Shown here one piece after another: positions 1-9,603 of a DNA stretch of 64,000 bases (positions within the stretch are counted from its first letter, which is position 1; the number at the start of each line of letters is the position of its first letter). Source of the DNA: Neisseria sp. Marseille-Q6792. GTDB lineage: Bacteria > Pseudomonadota > Gammaproteobacteria > Burkholderiales > Neisseriaceae. The stretch lies in assembly GCF_943181435.1 (NCBI RefSeq), contig NZ_OW969598.1, positions 1,054,001-1,118,000 on the forward strand, written 5' to 3'. The translations under genes and the position numbers were made by a program. The notes below the pieces were generated by a model. That model made no database searches. It was not told the origin of the DNA and saw nothing but the letters and a program-made list of their open reading frames with translations.

Positions 1-119
1 GCGAAATCGTCGGCGAATTTCTGATGAGTACCGGCTACCTCAAAGGCGCGCACGCCGAAAGCTGTCCGGTTTACCGTAAAACCCTGAAATACCACCCGAA
101 ATGGCTCGATGCCGTCTGA
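1..119 (+). CDS. tag: DNA-3-methyladenine glycosylase I, C-terminal end (partial)
   Basis: Only the last 38 codons are in the window, in the frame starting at base 3 and stopping with TGA at 117-119. The tail contains EFLMSTGYLKGAH followed by a Cys-Pro-Val-Tyr, which resembles the end of 3-methyladenine DNA glycosylase I (removes alkylated adenine in base excision repair). The stop codon is part of an uptake sequence (GCCGTCTGAA, 110-119), so the end of this gene and the DUS are the same bases. The identification rests on a short tail and could be wrong. Confidence 0.6.
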   Translation, partial: EIVGEFLMSTGYLKGAHAESCPVYRKTLKYHPKWLDAV

Positions 120-126
120 AAAACCA

Positions 127-750
127 ATGAACAGAAGAACCTTCCTCCTCGGTGCAGGCGCGTTGCTTCTTACCGCCTGCGGCAGAAAATCCGCCCGAAC
201 CCACGCCAAAATTCCCGAAGGAAGCACCGTACTTGCCTTGGGCGATTCGCTCACCTTCGGCTACGGCGCAAACCCCAGCGAATCCTACCCCGCGCAACTG
301 CAAAAACTGACGGGTTGGAATATTGTCAACGGCGGCGTATCGGGCGATACGTCCGCGCAAGCCCTGTCGCGCCTGCCCGCGCTGTTGGCACGCAAACCCA
401 AGCTTGTGATTGTCGGCATAGGCGGCAACGACTTTCTGCGCAAAATTCCCGAAGAACAGACCCGCGCCAATATCGCGAAAATCATCGAAACCGTGCAAAA
501 GGAAAACATCCCCGCCGTCCTCGTCGGCGTGCCGCACATCACACTGGGCGCGTTGTTCGGGCATTTGAGCGACCATCCGCTGTATGAGAATTTGTCCGAG
601 GAATACGGCATTCCGCTGTTCGGTGGCGCGTGGGCGGAAATTTTGGGCGACAACGATTTAAAGTCCGACCAAATCCACGCCAACGGCAAAGGCTACCGCC
701 GATTTGCCGAGAAATTGTCCGATTTCCTGCACACTCAGGGATTCCGATAA
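127..750 (+). CDS. GDSL/SGNH-type esterase, lipoprotein (TesA-like)
   Basis: A 207-residue SGNH hydrolase. Block I GDSLT is near residue 41, block II Gly in GVSGD, block III GGND, and block V DQIH near the C terminus supplies the Asp and His of the triad. This is the family of TesA-like arylesterases and lysophospholipases. The N terminus MNRRTFLLG looks like a twin-arginine signal and ends in the lipobox LTAC (Cys18), so the enzyme is probably a lipoprotein facing the periplasm. An ATG at 109 is in frame but lies in the upstream gene's DUS; the ATG at 127 begins the signal peptide directly and is preferred. Substrate unknown. Confidence 0.8.
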   Translation: MNRRTFLLGAGALLLTACGRKSARTHAKIPEGSTVLALGDSLTFGYGANPSESYPAQLQKLTGWNIVNGGVSGDTSAQALSRLPALLARKPKLVIVGIGGNDFLRKIPEEQTRANIAKIIETVQKENIPAVLVGVPHITLGALFGHLSDHPLYENLSEEYGIPLFGGAWAEILGDNDLKSDQIHANGKGYRRFAEKLSDFLHTQGFR

Positions 751-942
751 ACGTGCGCCCCATCCGTTGAAACACATCATTATGAAACAAGGCAAACGCA
801 CAGACGCTTCCCCGACATCCCGTCTGAGATGCACCGACTACGCCATACGCCCCCGAGAAATATCGGCCCTCCGGCTTTGGATGTGCAAGTCATTCTGCCG
901 CTTCAGACGGCATATCCACGCAACACTATCTAAGGAGTAGGA

Positions 943-3795
943 ATGAAACTATCTGAATTGTTCAACCCCAACGAATTTGCCGCGCGGCATTTGAGTTTCG
1001 GCGACGAAGCGGCGTTGCTTGCCGCTGTCGGCGAGAAAAGCATGGACGATTTTGTCGGCAATACCGTGCCGCAAAGCATCCGTATGCCGTCTGAACTCAA
1101 TTTGCCCGAGGCTTTGACCGAGGCGGACGCATTGGCGAAATTGAAAGGCATCGCGTCGAAAAACGTGATCAACAAGTCCTATATCGGTTTGGGTTATTAC
1201 CCGACCCGCGTGCCGAACGTGATTTTGCGCAACGTATTGGAAAATCCGGGTTGGTACACCGCCTACACGCCGTATCAGGCGGAAATTGCGCAGGGGCGTT
1301 TGGAAGCGTTGTTGAACTTCCAACAAGTGTGCATCGATTTGACCGGTTTCCCTGTGGCGGGCGCGTCTTTGTTGGACGAGGCAACTGCCGCGGCGGAAGC
1401 GATGGCGATGGCGCACCGCGTGGGCAAGGTGAAATCCGAGCGTTTCTTTGTGGATGCGCGCGTGTATCCGCAAACTTTGGACGTGATGAAAACCCGCGCC
1501 AAATATTTCGGCTTTGAACTGGTGGTCGGCGATTTTGCCCAAGCGGATGAAGGCGAATACTTCGGCGCGCTGTTCCAATACGTCGGCAAAGACGGCGACG
1601 TACAAGATTTGCAGGATGTTATCAGCCGTCTGAAAGCAAAAGGCACGATCGTGGCCGTTGTCGCCGACATCATGAGCTTGGTTTTGCTGAAGTCGCCTGC
1701 TGAATTGGGCGCGGACATTGCGTTGGGCAACACTCAACGCTTCGGAGTGCCGATGGGCTTCGGTGGTCCGCACGCTGCTTATTTCGCGTTTAAAGACGCG
1801 TTCAAACGTTCCGCCCCAGGCCGCATCATCGGCGTATCCAAAGACGCATCGGGCAAACCTGCCTTGCGCATGGCTTTGTCCACCCGCGAGCAACACATCC
1901 GCCGCGAAAAAGCGACATCCAATATTTGTACCGCACAAGCATTGCTGGCGAACTTGGCGGGCATGTACGCCGTTTACCACGGCCCTGAAGGTGTGAAACG
2001 CATCGCCAACCGCATTCATGCGCTGGCTTCTGCCTTTGCCGATGCGCTGGTTTCAGACGGCCTGAATGTGGTTCACAAAGTCTTCTTCGATACCGTTACC
2101 GTCGATTTCGGCAGCAAAGAAAAAGCAGACCAAGTGTTTGCCGCTGCTTTGGAATCGGGCTACAATCTGCGCCGCGTCAACGATACTCAAGTTGCGGCTG
2201 CATTCCACGAAACATCGGCATGCGAAGATTTGGTTGATTTGTACCGCGCGTTTACCGGCAAGGATACGTTCGCATTTGCCGATGATGTCAAAGGCCGTCT
2301 GAATGCAGAATTGCTGCGTCAGGACGATATTCTGCAACATCCCGTGTTCAACCGTTACCATACCGAACACGAAATGTTACGCTACCTGAAAAAACTCGAA
2401 GACCGCGACTTGGCGATGAACCGCAGCATGATTTCATTGGGCAGCTGCACCATGAAACTCAACGCGACTGCGGAAATGTTGCCGATTACTTGGGCGGAGT
2501 TCTCCGACATCCACCCCTACGCCCCCAAAGACCAAGCCGCAGGCTACCGCGAATTGCTCGCCGATATGGAAAACAGCCTGAAAGCCATCACCGGTTTTGA
2601 CGCGATTTCCTTCCAGCCCAACTCAGGCGCGCAGGGCGAATACAGCGGTATGCTTGCCATCCGCCGCTATCAGGAAGCGCAAGGCGAAGCGCAGCGCAAC
2701 ATCTGTCTGATTCCCAAATCCGCCCACGGCACCAACCCCGCCACCGCCGCCATGCTCGGTTTGAAAGTCGTCGTCGTCGATACCGACGAACACGGCAACG
2801 TCAACATCGACGATTTGAAAGCCAAAGCCGAGCAACACCGCGACGCTTTGTCCGCCATCATGATTACTTACCCGTCCACCCACGGCGTGTACGAAGAAGG
2901 CATCCGCGACATCTGCCGCATCATCCATGAAAACGGCGGACAGGTTTATATGGACGGTGCCAACCTCAACGCTCAAATCGGCATCATGCAGCCTGCCGAA
3001 GTCGGCGCGGACGTGTTGCACATGAACCTGCACAAAACCTTCTGTATCCCTCACGGCGGCGGCGGTCCGGGCATGGGTCCGATTGGCTTGAAAGCCCATC
3101 TGGCTCCGTTCGCACCAGGCCATGTGGTAACCGATATGCACAACGCCAGTGCCGATCAAACTGCCGTGGCTGCCGCAGCATATGGTTCTGCATCCATCCT
3201 GCCGATTACTTGGATGTACCTGACCATGATGGGCAAACAAGGCATGGAGCAGGCAACACGCTGGGCATTGCTCAACGCCAACTACGTCGCTAAACGCTTG
3301 AGCGAAGACTATCCGATTCTGTATACAGGCAAAAACGGCCGCGTCGCGCACGAATGTATTGTTGATTTGCGTCCGCTCAAAGCCGAAAGCGGCATCACAG
3401 AAACCGACATCGCCAAACGCCTGATGGACTACGGTTTCCACGCGCCGACGGTTTCCTTCCCTGTTGCCGGTACGCTGATGATCGAGCCGACCGAGAGCGA
3501 AAGTAAAGCCGAACTCGACCGCTTCATCGCCGCCCTGAAATCCATTCGCCGCGAAGTGCAGAAAGTCATCGACGGCGAATGGCCGAAAGACGACAACCCA
3601 CTGGTGAATGCTCCGCACACCGCCGCAGATATAACCGGCGAATGGGCGCATCCGTACTCTCGCGAAGAAGCCGTCTTCCCGCTGCCCTTCGTGTGCGAAC
3701 ACAAATTCTGGCCGAGCGTCAAACGAGTAGATGAAGTGTATGGCGACCGCAATCTGGTTTGCTCCTGCTTGCCGACAGAAAATTATGAAGACTGA
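943..3795 (+). CDS. gcvP: Glycine dehydrogenase (decarboxylating), P protein of the glycine cleavage system
   Basis: A 950-residue full-length P protein, which decarboxylates glycine with pyridoxal phosphate and passes the aminomethyl group to the lipoyl H protein. Two homologous halves are visible. The C-terminal half carries [14 protein letters not shown], whose Lys (about residue 698) binds PLP. The start has a good ribosome site (AAGGAG at 934-939). The gene stands alone; no gcvT or gcvH is adjacent and I see no glycine riboswitch in the 190 bases upstream. A DUS hairpin follows the stop. Confidence 0.97.
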   Translation: MKLSELFNPNEFAARHLSFGDEAALLAAVGEKSMDDFVGNTVPQSIRMPSELNLPEALTEADALAKLKGIASKNVINKSYIGLGYYPTRVPNVILRNVLENPGWYTAYTPYQAEIAQGRLEALLNFQQVCIDLTGFPVAGASLLDEATAAAEAMAMAHRVGKVKSERFFVDARVYPQTLDVMKTRAKYFGFELVVGDFAQADEGEYFGALFQYVGKDGDVQDLQDVISRLKAKGTIVAVVADIMSLVLLKSPAELGADIALGNTQRFGVPMGFGGPHAAYFAFKDAFKRSAPGRIIGVSKDASGKPALRMALSTREQHIRREKATSNICTAQALLANLAGMYAVYHGPEGVKRIANRIHALASAFADALVSDGLNVVHKVFFDTVTVDFGSKEKADQVFAAALESGYNLRRVNDTQVAAAFHETSACEDLVDLYRAFTGKDTFAFADDVKGRLNAELLRQDDILQHPVFNRYHTEHEMLRYLKKLEDRDLAMNRSMISLGSCTMKLNATAEMLPITWAEFSDIHPYAPKDQAAGYRELLADMENSLKAITGFDAISFQPNSGAQGEYSGMLAIRRYQEAQGEAQRNICLIPKSAHGTNPATAAMLGLKVVVVDTDEHGNVNIDDLKAKAEQHRDALSAIMITYPSTHGVYEEGIRDICRIIHENGGQVYMDGANLNAQIGIMQPAEVGADVLHMNLHKTFCIPHGGGGPGMGPIGLKAHLAPFAPGHVVTDMHNASADQTAVAAAAYGSASILPITWMYLTMMGKQGMEQATRWALLNANYVAKRLSEDYPILYTGKNGRVAHECIVDLRPLKAESGITETDIAKRLMDYGFHAPTVSFPVAGTLMIEPTESESKAELDRFIAALKSIRREVQKVIDGEWPKDDNPLVNAPHTAADITGEWAHPYSREEAVFPLPFVCEHKFWPSVKRVDEVYGDRNLVCSCLPTENYED

Positions 3796-3810
3796 CTGTT
3801 GATATCTTAA

Positions 3811-3846
3811 AAAATGCCGTCTGAAACATTTTCAGACGGCATTTTC
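3811..3846. terminator. Inverted DUS pair downstream of gcvP
   Basis: ATGCCGTCTGAA at 3814-3825 and its complement at 3831-3842 with a 5-base loop, flanked by A and T runs. It serves as both uptake sequence and likely rho-independent terminator. Confidence 0.8.
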
Positions 3847-3894
3847 ATCAACGGCAAACCGGTTGCACCAATACACGTATCTCGACTATAACTT

Positions 3895-4001
3895 TATAGT
3901 GGATTAAATTTAAATCAGGACAAGGCGACGAAGCCGCAGACAGTACAGATAGTACGGAAAGGCGAGGCAACGCTGTACTGGTTTAAATTTAATCCACTAT
4001 A
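3895..4001. mobile_element. Correia repeat-enclosed element, short (about 107 bp) form
   Basis: Bounded by TATAGTGGATTAAA and its inverted copy TTTAATCCACTATA, with a TA at each outer edge as expected of this non-autonomous MITE. The core has the usual CAGACAGTACAGATAGTACGG segment. It lacks the roughly 50-base internal stretch present in the 155-bp copies in this window. It lies between convergent gcvP and the cytochrome gene. Confidence 0.93.
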
Positions 4002-4143
4002 AAACAAATGAGTTAAACCAATGTCCATACACCAGCTTTTTTATCATCCTACTTTTTATTCATCCGATCGGGCATTTCGAAGATAAAAAATCTATTCACA
4101 CCCTTTGATGTCATTCCCATAGGGGCAAACAAATAAATTCCAA

Positions 4144-4178
4144 TAAAAAAACGGAGCAGATACCTGCCCCGTTTTTAT
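4144..4178. terminator. Bidirectional hairpin terminator downstream of the cytochrome c5 gene
   Basis: ACGGAGCAG (4151-4159) pairs with CTGCCCCGT (4164-4172) apart from one wobble. It is flanked by seven A on the left and five T on the right, so it can stop transcription from either side. It lies 25 bases past the cytochrome stop and is not made of uptake sequences. Confidence 0.75.
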
Positions 4179-4202
4179 TTAATCCGAAATTTTAATCCGA
4201 AT

Positions 4203-5042
4203 CTAGAATTTCGCACCGGATTGGTTGGCCATATAGTCAACAGCCGCTTTGACTTCGTCATCACTCAAGCCAGCGTTGCCGCCTTTTGCAGGCATCGCGT
4301 TAAAGCCTTCAAGGGCATGTTTATGCAAGGTTTCTTTGCCTTTTTTAATGCGGGGAGCCCAATCATCTTTTTTACCTATGCCGGGGATACCTGGAATCGC
4401 TCCGCCATGGCATGCCTGACAGGTTGCTTCGAAAACTTTCTTGCCGTCTGCACCGGCTGCAGGTGCGGCAGCACCTTTGTCTTCTGCCTTCGCTTCCGCC
4501 GGAGCTGCATTATCGGCAGGAGCAGAAGCTGTTCCTGAAGCGGCACTGTCGGCAGGCGCAGCCTCATCCGGATTCGGGAAAGAACCTCCGCTTTTATTCG
4601 CCATGTAGGTAATCGCCCGTTTGAGTTCCTGATCGGTCAGGTCTGCCGCGCCACCTTTTGCAGGCATGGCATTAAATCCATTGAGCGCATGTTGGAACAA
4701 AGTATCGAAGCCTTGCGCGATACGCGGTGCCCAGTCGCCATTGTGTTCCAGTTTCGGAGCGTTCGGCACATTGCTGTCCGCCGCGTGGCATTGGATACAG
4801 ATTTTATTGAAAATCTGTTCGCCCTGGCGTTCGCCGACGGGGATACCGTCGCCCATCGTCAATTGTCCGACGGGCTGGATACGGGTCTGCGTTGCCGCCT
4901 CCGTAGTGGCATCGACATCGCCGAACGAGCCGCTGCCCGCCAGCTTAATCAGGAAATAAAGAACTGCAATAACAATAACGATACCGCTCACAAGGGTGAA
5001 CAATGCAGAGCCTTGGGCTTTATTGTCGCGGAGTTGTTTCAT
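4203..5042 (-). CDS. cycB: Membrane-anchored diheme cytochrome c5
   Basis: A 279-residue periplasmic electron carrier. One uncleaved membrane helix (residues 13-35) is followed by two class I cytochrome c domains. The haem sites are CIQCH (82-86) and CQACH (208-212), and each domain has an AMPAKGG stretch holding the probable Met ligand. A flexible Ala/Pro/Glu-rich linker (about 155-200) joins the domains. This matches neisserial cytochrome c5, which donates electrons to the cbb3 oxidase and nitrite reductase. The two domains are clear internal duplicates. The symbol follows neisserial usage as I remember it. Confidence 0.88.
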   Translation of the reverse strand: MKQLRDNKAQGSALFTLVSGIVIVIAVLYFLIKLAGSGSFGDVDATTEAATQTRIQPVGQLTMGDGIPVGERQGEQIFNKICIQCHAADSNVPNAPKLEHNGDWAPRIAQGFDTLFQHALNGFNAMPAKGGAADLTDQELKRAITYMANKSGGSFPNPDEAAPADSAASGTASAPADNAAPAEAKAEDKGAAAPAAGADGKKVFEATCQACHGGAIPGIPGIGKKDDWAPRIKKGKETLHKHALEGFNAMPAKGGNAGLSDDEVKAAVDYMANQSGAKF

Positions 5043-5287
5043 TTGGTAGGCCTCGCCGTCAGGTTAGGTTGTGCTGTAAATTATAGTTTGGTATGTTAAA
5101 CGCAATTAACAATATTTTGCTGGATTATACTGAATTCACAGGGTCTTTCCAATCACTATCATTGAAAATATGCAAAAAATCACAGGCAGCGTCTCTTTTA
5201 AGCAAATAATCCATTGAAAATACTTGCTTATCCCCAAACAAATATCCCTCATACCCCGCGCATCAGCCTGACGCCTCAAGATAAACT

Positions 5288-5316
5288 TTGCCAATTTGCA
5301 GAATTTACGTTAATCT
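5288..5316 (+). promoter_or_regulatory. Possible tRNA-Arg promoter
   Basis: TTGCCA at 5288-5293, 17 bases, then TAATCT at 5311-5316, placing initiation a few bases before the tRNA. The -10 match is poor (3 of 6), so this is tentative. The remaining AT-rich sequence from 5043 to 5287 shows no gene. Confidence 0.35.
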
Positions 5317-5326
5317 TACGTTTTCC

Positions 5327-5402
5327 GCACCCATAGCTCAGTTGGAAGAGTGTCAGTTTCCGAAGCTGGAGGTCACAGGTTCGATCCCTGTTGGGTGCGC
5401 CA
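5327..5402 (+). tRNA. tRNA-Arg (anticodon CCG)
   Basis: Full cloverleaf: acceptor GCACCCA/TGGGTGC, D arm GCTC/GAGT, anticodon stem TCAGT/GCTGG around loop TTCCGAA (anticodon CCG at 5360-5362), T arm ACAGG/CCTGT with TTCGATC. The 3' CCA (5400-5402) is encoded. It reads CGG codons. Confidence 0.95.
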
Positions 5403-5411
5403 ATTATAAAG

Positions 5412-5452
5412 AGGCCGTCTGAAAGATAAATATTTTTCAGACGGCCTTTTGA
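5412..5452. terminator. Inverted DUS pair (GGCCGTCTGAA type) after tRNA-Arg
   Basis: AGGCCGTCTGAAA (5412-5424) pairs with TTTCAGACGGCCT (5436-5448), followed by TTT. It lies between the convergent tRNA and aminotransferase genes and can terminate both. Confidence 0.8.
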
Positions 5453-5466
5453 TTTACTTCAAATTC

Positions 5467-6660
5467 TTATTTCAATACTTCGGCAAACGCATCGGCAACA
5501 TAGGCGATATTCGAAGCATTCAGTCCGGCAACGCACATCCTGCCCGAATCCAGCAGGTAAACGGCAAATTCGTCGCGCAACCTGCGGACTTGTTCCACGC
5601 TCAACCCCGTGTAGCTGAACATGCCGCGCTGTTTGATGAAATAAGTGAAATCGCGATCGGGGATTTGCGCAGTTAAGACATCGTAAAGTTTCTGTCGCAT
5701 GGCGCGGATGCGGTTGCGCATGACATAGACTTCGTTTTGCCACAAAGCGTAAAGTTCGGAGCTGTTCATCACATTGGCAGTGAGATACGCGCCGTGTGCG
5801 GGCGGGCTGGAGTAGATGCGGCGGACGATGAATTTGAGTTGTCCGAACACCAATTCCGCTTCTTCTTTATTCGGGCAAACCACGCTCAGACCGCCGACGC
5901 GCTCGCCGTAGAGAGACAGGTTTTTCGAGAAGGAATTGCTGACGAACAAGGGCAATTCCATTTCCACCGCTTTGCGGATGGCGTAGGCATCGCTGTCCAA
6001 ATCGCCGCCGAATCCTTGGTAGGCAATGTCCATAAACGGAATCAGTTTGCGCGTTTTGATGATGTGCAACACTTCGTCCCATTGCTGTTCCGACATATCC
6101 ACGCCGGTCGGGTTGTGGCAGCAGGGGTGTAGGATTAAGACGCTGTTTTCAGGCAGGGTGTTGAAAAACGCGGTCATTTCGTCGAATTTCACGCCGACGG
6201 TGGCGGGGTCGTAATAAGGATAAGTGCCGACCTCGAAACCTGCGCCTTCAAAAATGCCGCGATGGTTGTCCCAAGTCGGGTCGCTGACGTAGGCGCATGC
6301 TGCGGGAAACCAGCGGTGCAGGAAATCCGCTCCGACTTTGAGCGCGCCCGAGCCGCCCAAGGTTTGCACGGTAACGATGCGCCCTTGTGCGAGCGCGGAG
6401 TTGTCTTTACCGAACAACAAATGCTGCACCGCGCTGCGGTAAGTGTCCAAACCTTCCATCGGCAGGTAGGGCGACGGCGCAGGCGTGACGGCGCGGGCAG
6501 TTTCGGCTCGGCTCACGGATTCCAATACGGGCATTTTGCCTTCGTCGTCGAAATAAATGCCTATGCTCAAATTGACTTTTTCAGGTCGCGGGTCGTTTTT
6601 GAAGGTTTCGACCAAACTCAAAATCGGGTCGCCGGGATAGTATTCGATGTGTCGGTACAT
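5467..6660 (-). CDS. tyrB: Aromatic-amino-acid/aspartate aminotransferase (class I)
   Basis: A 397-residue fold-type I PLP aminotransferase. Key elements: GGSGALKVG for phosphate binding, CHNPTG (Asn183), DIAYQGF (Asp211 to the pyridine N), and [16 protein letters not shown] with the Schiff-base Lys246. Length and motifs match E. coli AspC/TyrB. It makes tyrosine, phenylalanine or aspartate with glutamate as amino donor. The start ATG is only 5 bases from the stop of trmA upstream on the same strand, so the two form an operon. TyrB or AspC specificity cannot be decided from sequence alone. Confidence 0.9.
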   Translation of the reverse strand: MYRHIEYYPGDPILSLVETFKNDPRPEKVNLSIGIYFDDEGKMPVLESVSRAETARAVTPAPSPYLPMEGLDTYRSAVQHLLFGKDNSALAQGRIVTVQTLGGSGALKVGADFLHRWFPAACAYVSDPTWDNHRGIFEGAGFEVGTYPYYDPATVGVKFDEMTAFFNTLPENSVLILHPCCHNPTGVDMSEQQWDEVLHIIKTRKLIPFMDIAYQGFGGDLDSDAYAIRKAVEMELPLFVSNSFSKNLSLYGERVGGLSVVCPNKEEAELVFGQLKFIVRRIYSSPPAHGAYLTANVMNSSELYALWQNEVYVMRNRIRAMRQKLYDVLTAQIPDRDFTYFIKQRGMFSYTGLSVEQVRRLRDEFAVYLLDSGRMCVAGLNASNIAYVADAFAEVLK

Positions 6661-6665
6661 AGTCC

Positions 6666-7769
6666 TTACCTTTTGCTTTTTCCAAGGATTTTCTTTTTCA
6701 ACAGTACGCCGCTTTCGATATGGTGCGTAAACGGGAATTGGTCGAACAAGGCGGCACGTTCGACCATATGGGTTTCCGCCAAGGTATCCAAATTAGCACG
6801 CAGGGTTTCGGGATTGCAGGAAATGTAGATGATATTGTCAAACTGCGACACCAGCTTCAAAGTTTCCTCATCGATACCGGCACGCGGCGGATCAACGAAA
6901 ATAGTGGAAAATGCATAATCCGTCAAAGCAATACCACCCTCCTTAAGGCGTGTAAACTCACGTTTGCCGGTATAGGCTTCGGTAAATTCTTCGGCAGACA
7001 GGCGGGCGATTTTGATGTTGCCTATCCCGTTTGCCTCAATATTCCATTGCGCTGCGCCTACTGAAGTTTTGGAAATCTCGGTTGCCAAAACCTGTCGGAA
7101 ATATCGGGACAGCGGCAGGGTGAAATTGCCGTTTCCGCAATATAGTTCGAGCAAATCCCCATCTAATCCTTCTGCTGCACCGCAGGCCCATTCAAGCATT
7201 TTCTGACACACGGCAGCATTGGGTTGGGTAAAACCGCCTTCAATTTGCCGATAACGGAAATCCCGGTTGCCGACCTTCAAAGTTTCCATTACATAGTCCT
7301 GTTTTAAAACGATTTTCTGCCCCCTACTCCGTCCGATAACGGCGATGCCCAACTGTTGCTGTAATGCTTGCGCCGCCTGTTGCCATGCGTCGCCGAGTTT
7401 TTTGTGGTAAATCATGGTAACCAGCATTTCGCCACTGAGCGTGGAGAGGAATTCGACGGCATACCAGCGTTTTTTGAGTTCGGGGGATTGCGCGGCGGCG
7501 GCGATCAGCTCGGGCATGAGGCGGTTGACGGCCTCGGAAGCTGCTTCAAAACGGTCGCAACGGATCAGGCTTGCCCCGCTAGCCTTTTGTCCTTTTTCAA
7601 ACATGGCATAAAACATTTCCCCGCCTTCGTGCCAAATACGAAACTCGGCACGCATACGGTAATGTTTGTCCGGGGATTCATACACTTCCCACTCGGGAAC
7701 ATCCAAACCTGCAAAAAGGGTTTTAAGGCGGTCTTTTTTATCTTGAAGCTGCTGCGTGTAGTCGCTCAT
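6666..7769 (-). CDS. trmA: tRNA (uracil-5-)-methyltransferase
   Basis: A 367-residue TrmA, which makes ribothymidine at position 54 of tRNA. SAM-binding motif [16 protein letters not shown] (about 206-221), FVDPPRAG (Asp293 region), catalytic Cys318 in YISCNP, and a C-terminal HHIESGVLL holding the general-base Glu. No TRAM domain or Fe-S cysteines, as expected of TrmA rather than RlmC/RlmD. Upstream partner of tyrB in a two-gene operon. Confidence 0.95.
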   Translation of the reverse strand: MSDYTQQLQDKKDRLKTLFAGLDVPEWEVYESPDKHYRMRAEFRIWHEGGEMFYAMFEKGQKASGASLIRCDRFEAASEAVNRLMPELIAAAAQSPELKKRWYAVEFLSTLSGEMLVTMIYHKKLGDAWQQAAQALQQQLGIAVIGRSRGQKIVLKQDYVMETLKVGNRDFRYRQIEGGFTQPNAAVCQKMLEWACGAAEGLDGDLLELYCGNGNFTLPLSRYFRQVLATEISKTSVGAAQWNIEANGIGNIKIARLSAEEFTEAYTGKREFTRLKEGGIALTDYAFSTIFVDPPRAGIDEETLKLVSQFDNIIYISCNPETLRANLDTLAETHMVERAALFDQFPFTHHIESGVLLKKKILGKSKR

Positions 7770-7866
7770 ATCGCTATCCTGAAAAATCAGACCGGATTAT
7801 AAGCCGATTCACTGCAAAACACGCAACTCCTTTACCGGCATATAACCCGTTTTCCTCCGGCTTTTA

Positions 7867-7875
7867 TGCTAAAAT
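7867..7875 (+). promoter_or_regulatory. Extended -10 element for aroC
   Basis: TGCTAAAAT: an extended TGn plus TAAAAT about 37 bases before the aroC start, with no clear -35. Confidence 0.4.
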
Positions 7876-7911
7876 CCGCTGTCTCCAACATACCGCCCAC
7901 AGAGGGAAAAC

Positions 7912-9012
7912 ATGGCAGGCAACACTTTCGGACAACTCTTCACCGTTACCACATTCGGCGAAAGCCACGGCGCAGGTTTGGGCTGCATCATTGACGGCTG
8001 CCCGCCCGGATTAGAATTGAGCGAAGCGGATATCCAATTTGACCTTGACCGCCGCAAACCCGGCACCAGCCGCCACGTTACCCAACGCCGCGAAGCCGAC
8101 CAAGTAGAAATCCTCTCCGGCGTCTTCGAAGGCAAAACCACCGGCACGCCCATCGCCCTCTTAATCCGCAATACCGACCAACGCAGCAAAGACTACGGCA
8201 ACATCGCCCAAAGTTTCCGCCCCGGCCACGCCGACTATACCTATTGGCACAAATACGGCACGCGCGACTACCGCGGCGGCGGCAGAAGCTCCGCCCGCGA
8301 AACCGCCGCCCGCGTTGCCGCCGGAGCCGTCGCCAAAAAATGGCTGAAAGAAAAATTCGGCACGGAAATCACCGCCTACGTGACCCAAGTCGGCGAAAAA
8401 AAAATCCGGTTTGAAGGCTGCGAACACATTTCCCAAAATCCCTTCTTCGCCGCCAACCATAGCCAAATCGCCGAACTGGAACACTATATGGACGGCGTGC
8501 GCAAATCCTTGGATTCCGTCGGTGCGAAGCTGCATATTGAAGCCGCCAATGTCCCCGTCGGCTTGGGCGAACCCGTTTTCGACCGCCTCGATGCCGAAAT
8601 CGCCTATGCCATGATGGGCATCAACGCCGTCAAAGGCGTAGAAATCGGCGCAGGCTTCGGCAGCGTTGTCCAACGCGGCAGCGAACACGGCGACGAACTG
8701 ACCCCGCAAGGCTTCCTGTCCAACCATTCGGGCGGCATCCTCGGCGGCATCAGCACCGGACAAAACATCTGCGTCAATATCGCCATCAAACCCACCAGTT
8801 CCATTGCCACCCCGCGCCGAAGCATCGACATCAACGGCAACCCCGTCGAACTCGCCACCCACGGCAGGCACGACCCCTGCGTCGGCTTGCGCGCCGCGCC
8901 GATTGCAGAAGCCATGCTCGCATTAGTCCTCATCGACCACGCCCTGCGCCATCGCGCGCAAAATGCCGACGTTCAGGTTAATACGCCCGACATTACCCTT
9001 TCAAACAAATAA
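7912..9012 (+). CDS. aroC: Chorismate synthase
   Basis: A 366-residue FMN-dependent chorismate synthase, converting EPSP to chorismate in the last step of the shikimate pathway. Visible signatures are [16 protein letters not shown] near the N terminus, the Arg-rich loop [19 protein letters not shown], and RHDPCVG.. near the C terminus. Start ATG follows GAGGGAAA. Chorismate feeds 4-hydroxybenzoate, which matters here because ubiD and the aryl-polyene cluster are both in the window, though far away. Confidence 0.97.
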   Translation: MAGNTFGQLFTVTTFGESHGAGLGCIIDGCPPGLELSEADIQFDLDRRKPGTSRHVTQRREADQVEILSGVFEGKTTGTPIALLIRNTDQRSKDYGNIAQSFRPGHADYTYWHKYGTRDYRGGGRSSARETAARVAAGAVAKKWLKEKFGTEITAYVTQVGEKKIRFEGCEHISQNPFFAANHSQIAELEHYMDGVRKSLDSVGAKLHIEAANVPVGLGEPVFDRLDAEIAYAMMGINAVKGVEIGAGFGSVVQRGSEHGDELTPQGFLSNHSGGILGGISTGQNICVNIAIKPTSSIATPRRSIDINGNPVELATHGRHDPCVGLRAAPIAEAMLALVLIDHALRHRAQNADVQVNTPDITLSNK

Positions 9013-9035
9013 AAATTTAGCCAAAACACAGACTT

Positions 9036-9041
9036 TATAAT
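9036..9041 (+). promoter_or_regulatory. -10 element for proQ
   Basis: TATAAT lies 64 bases before the proQ ATG; the -35 is weak. The gap after aroC (92 bases) could still allow read-through. Confidence 0.4.
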
Positions 9042-9104
9042 AGAATATCGAGCATTGCCGTGCAGCCTTAGACGCACGGGTTTGTTTAGAGGAATGCAAC
9101 TGAA

Positions 9105-9530
9105 ATGATACAAGAAACCGCTTTGGGCGCAGCACTGAAATCTGCGGTCCAAACCATGAGCAAAAAGAAACAGACAGAAATGATTGCCGACCATATCTAC
9201 GGCAAATACGATGTATTCAAACGATTTAAACCGTTGGCACTCGGTATCGACCAAGACTTGATTACCGCGCTGCCCCAATACGATCCTACACTTATTGCAC
9301 GCGTCCTCGCCAACCACTGCCGCCGTCCGCGCTATCTGAAAGCCTTGGCGCGCGGCGGCAAACGTTTCGATTTGAACAACCGTTTCAAAGGCGAAGTTAC
9401 CCCCGAAGAACAGGCAATCGCACAAAACCATCCTTTCGTGCAGCAGGCTTTGCAACAGCAGTCCGCCCAAGCTGCCGCCGAAACGCCGTCTGTTGAAGCC
9501 GAAGCAGCCGAATCTTCCGCAGCAGAATAA
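9105..9530 (+). CDS. proQ: ProQ/FinO-family RNA-binding protein (minimal ProQ)
   Basis: A 141-residue protein consisting almost only of the FinO/ProQ domain (about 10-110), with the conserved stretches around KALARGGKRFDLN and the basic helix surface. It has a short Ala/Glu/Gln tail instead of the long linker and C-terminal domain of E. coli ProQ. Meningococcal ProQ is a known minimal form that binds structured sRNAs and 3' ends. DUS hairpin after the stop. Confidence 0.92.
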   Translation: MIQETALGAALKSAVQTMSKKKQTEMIADHIYGKYDVFKRFKPLALGIDQDLITALPQYDPTLIARVLANHCRRPRYLKALARGGKRFDLNNRFKGEVTPEEQAIAQNHPFVQQALQQQSAQAAAETPSVEAEAAESSAAE

Positions 9531-9541
9531 ATCCCCAAACG

Positions 9542-9585
9542 AAATGCCGTCTGAAAACCGATTTGGTTTCAGACGGCATTTTTTC
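9542..9585. terminator. Inverted DUS pair between convergent proQ and parE
   Basis: AAATGCCGTCTGAAAACC pairs with GGTTTCAGACGGCATTT, followed by T6. Probably serves both genes. Confidence 0.82.
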
Positions 9586-9603
9586 GTATGCGGCAATCAC
9601 GGT

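Noticed and set aside
751-942. Possible glycine riboswitch before gcvP
   Set aside because: No tandem aptamer-like conserved stretches are visible; the region is ordinary spacer with one DUS and a ribosome site.
949-2019. Long antisense frames opposite gcvP, aroC, gdhA, mtrD and others
   Set aside because: They mirror codon structure of the real genes in this GC-biased genome and show no family motifs or ribosome sites.
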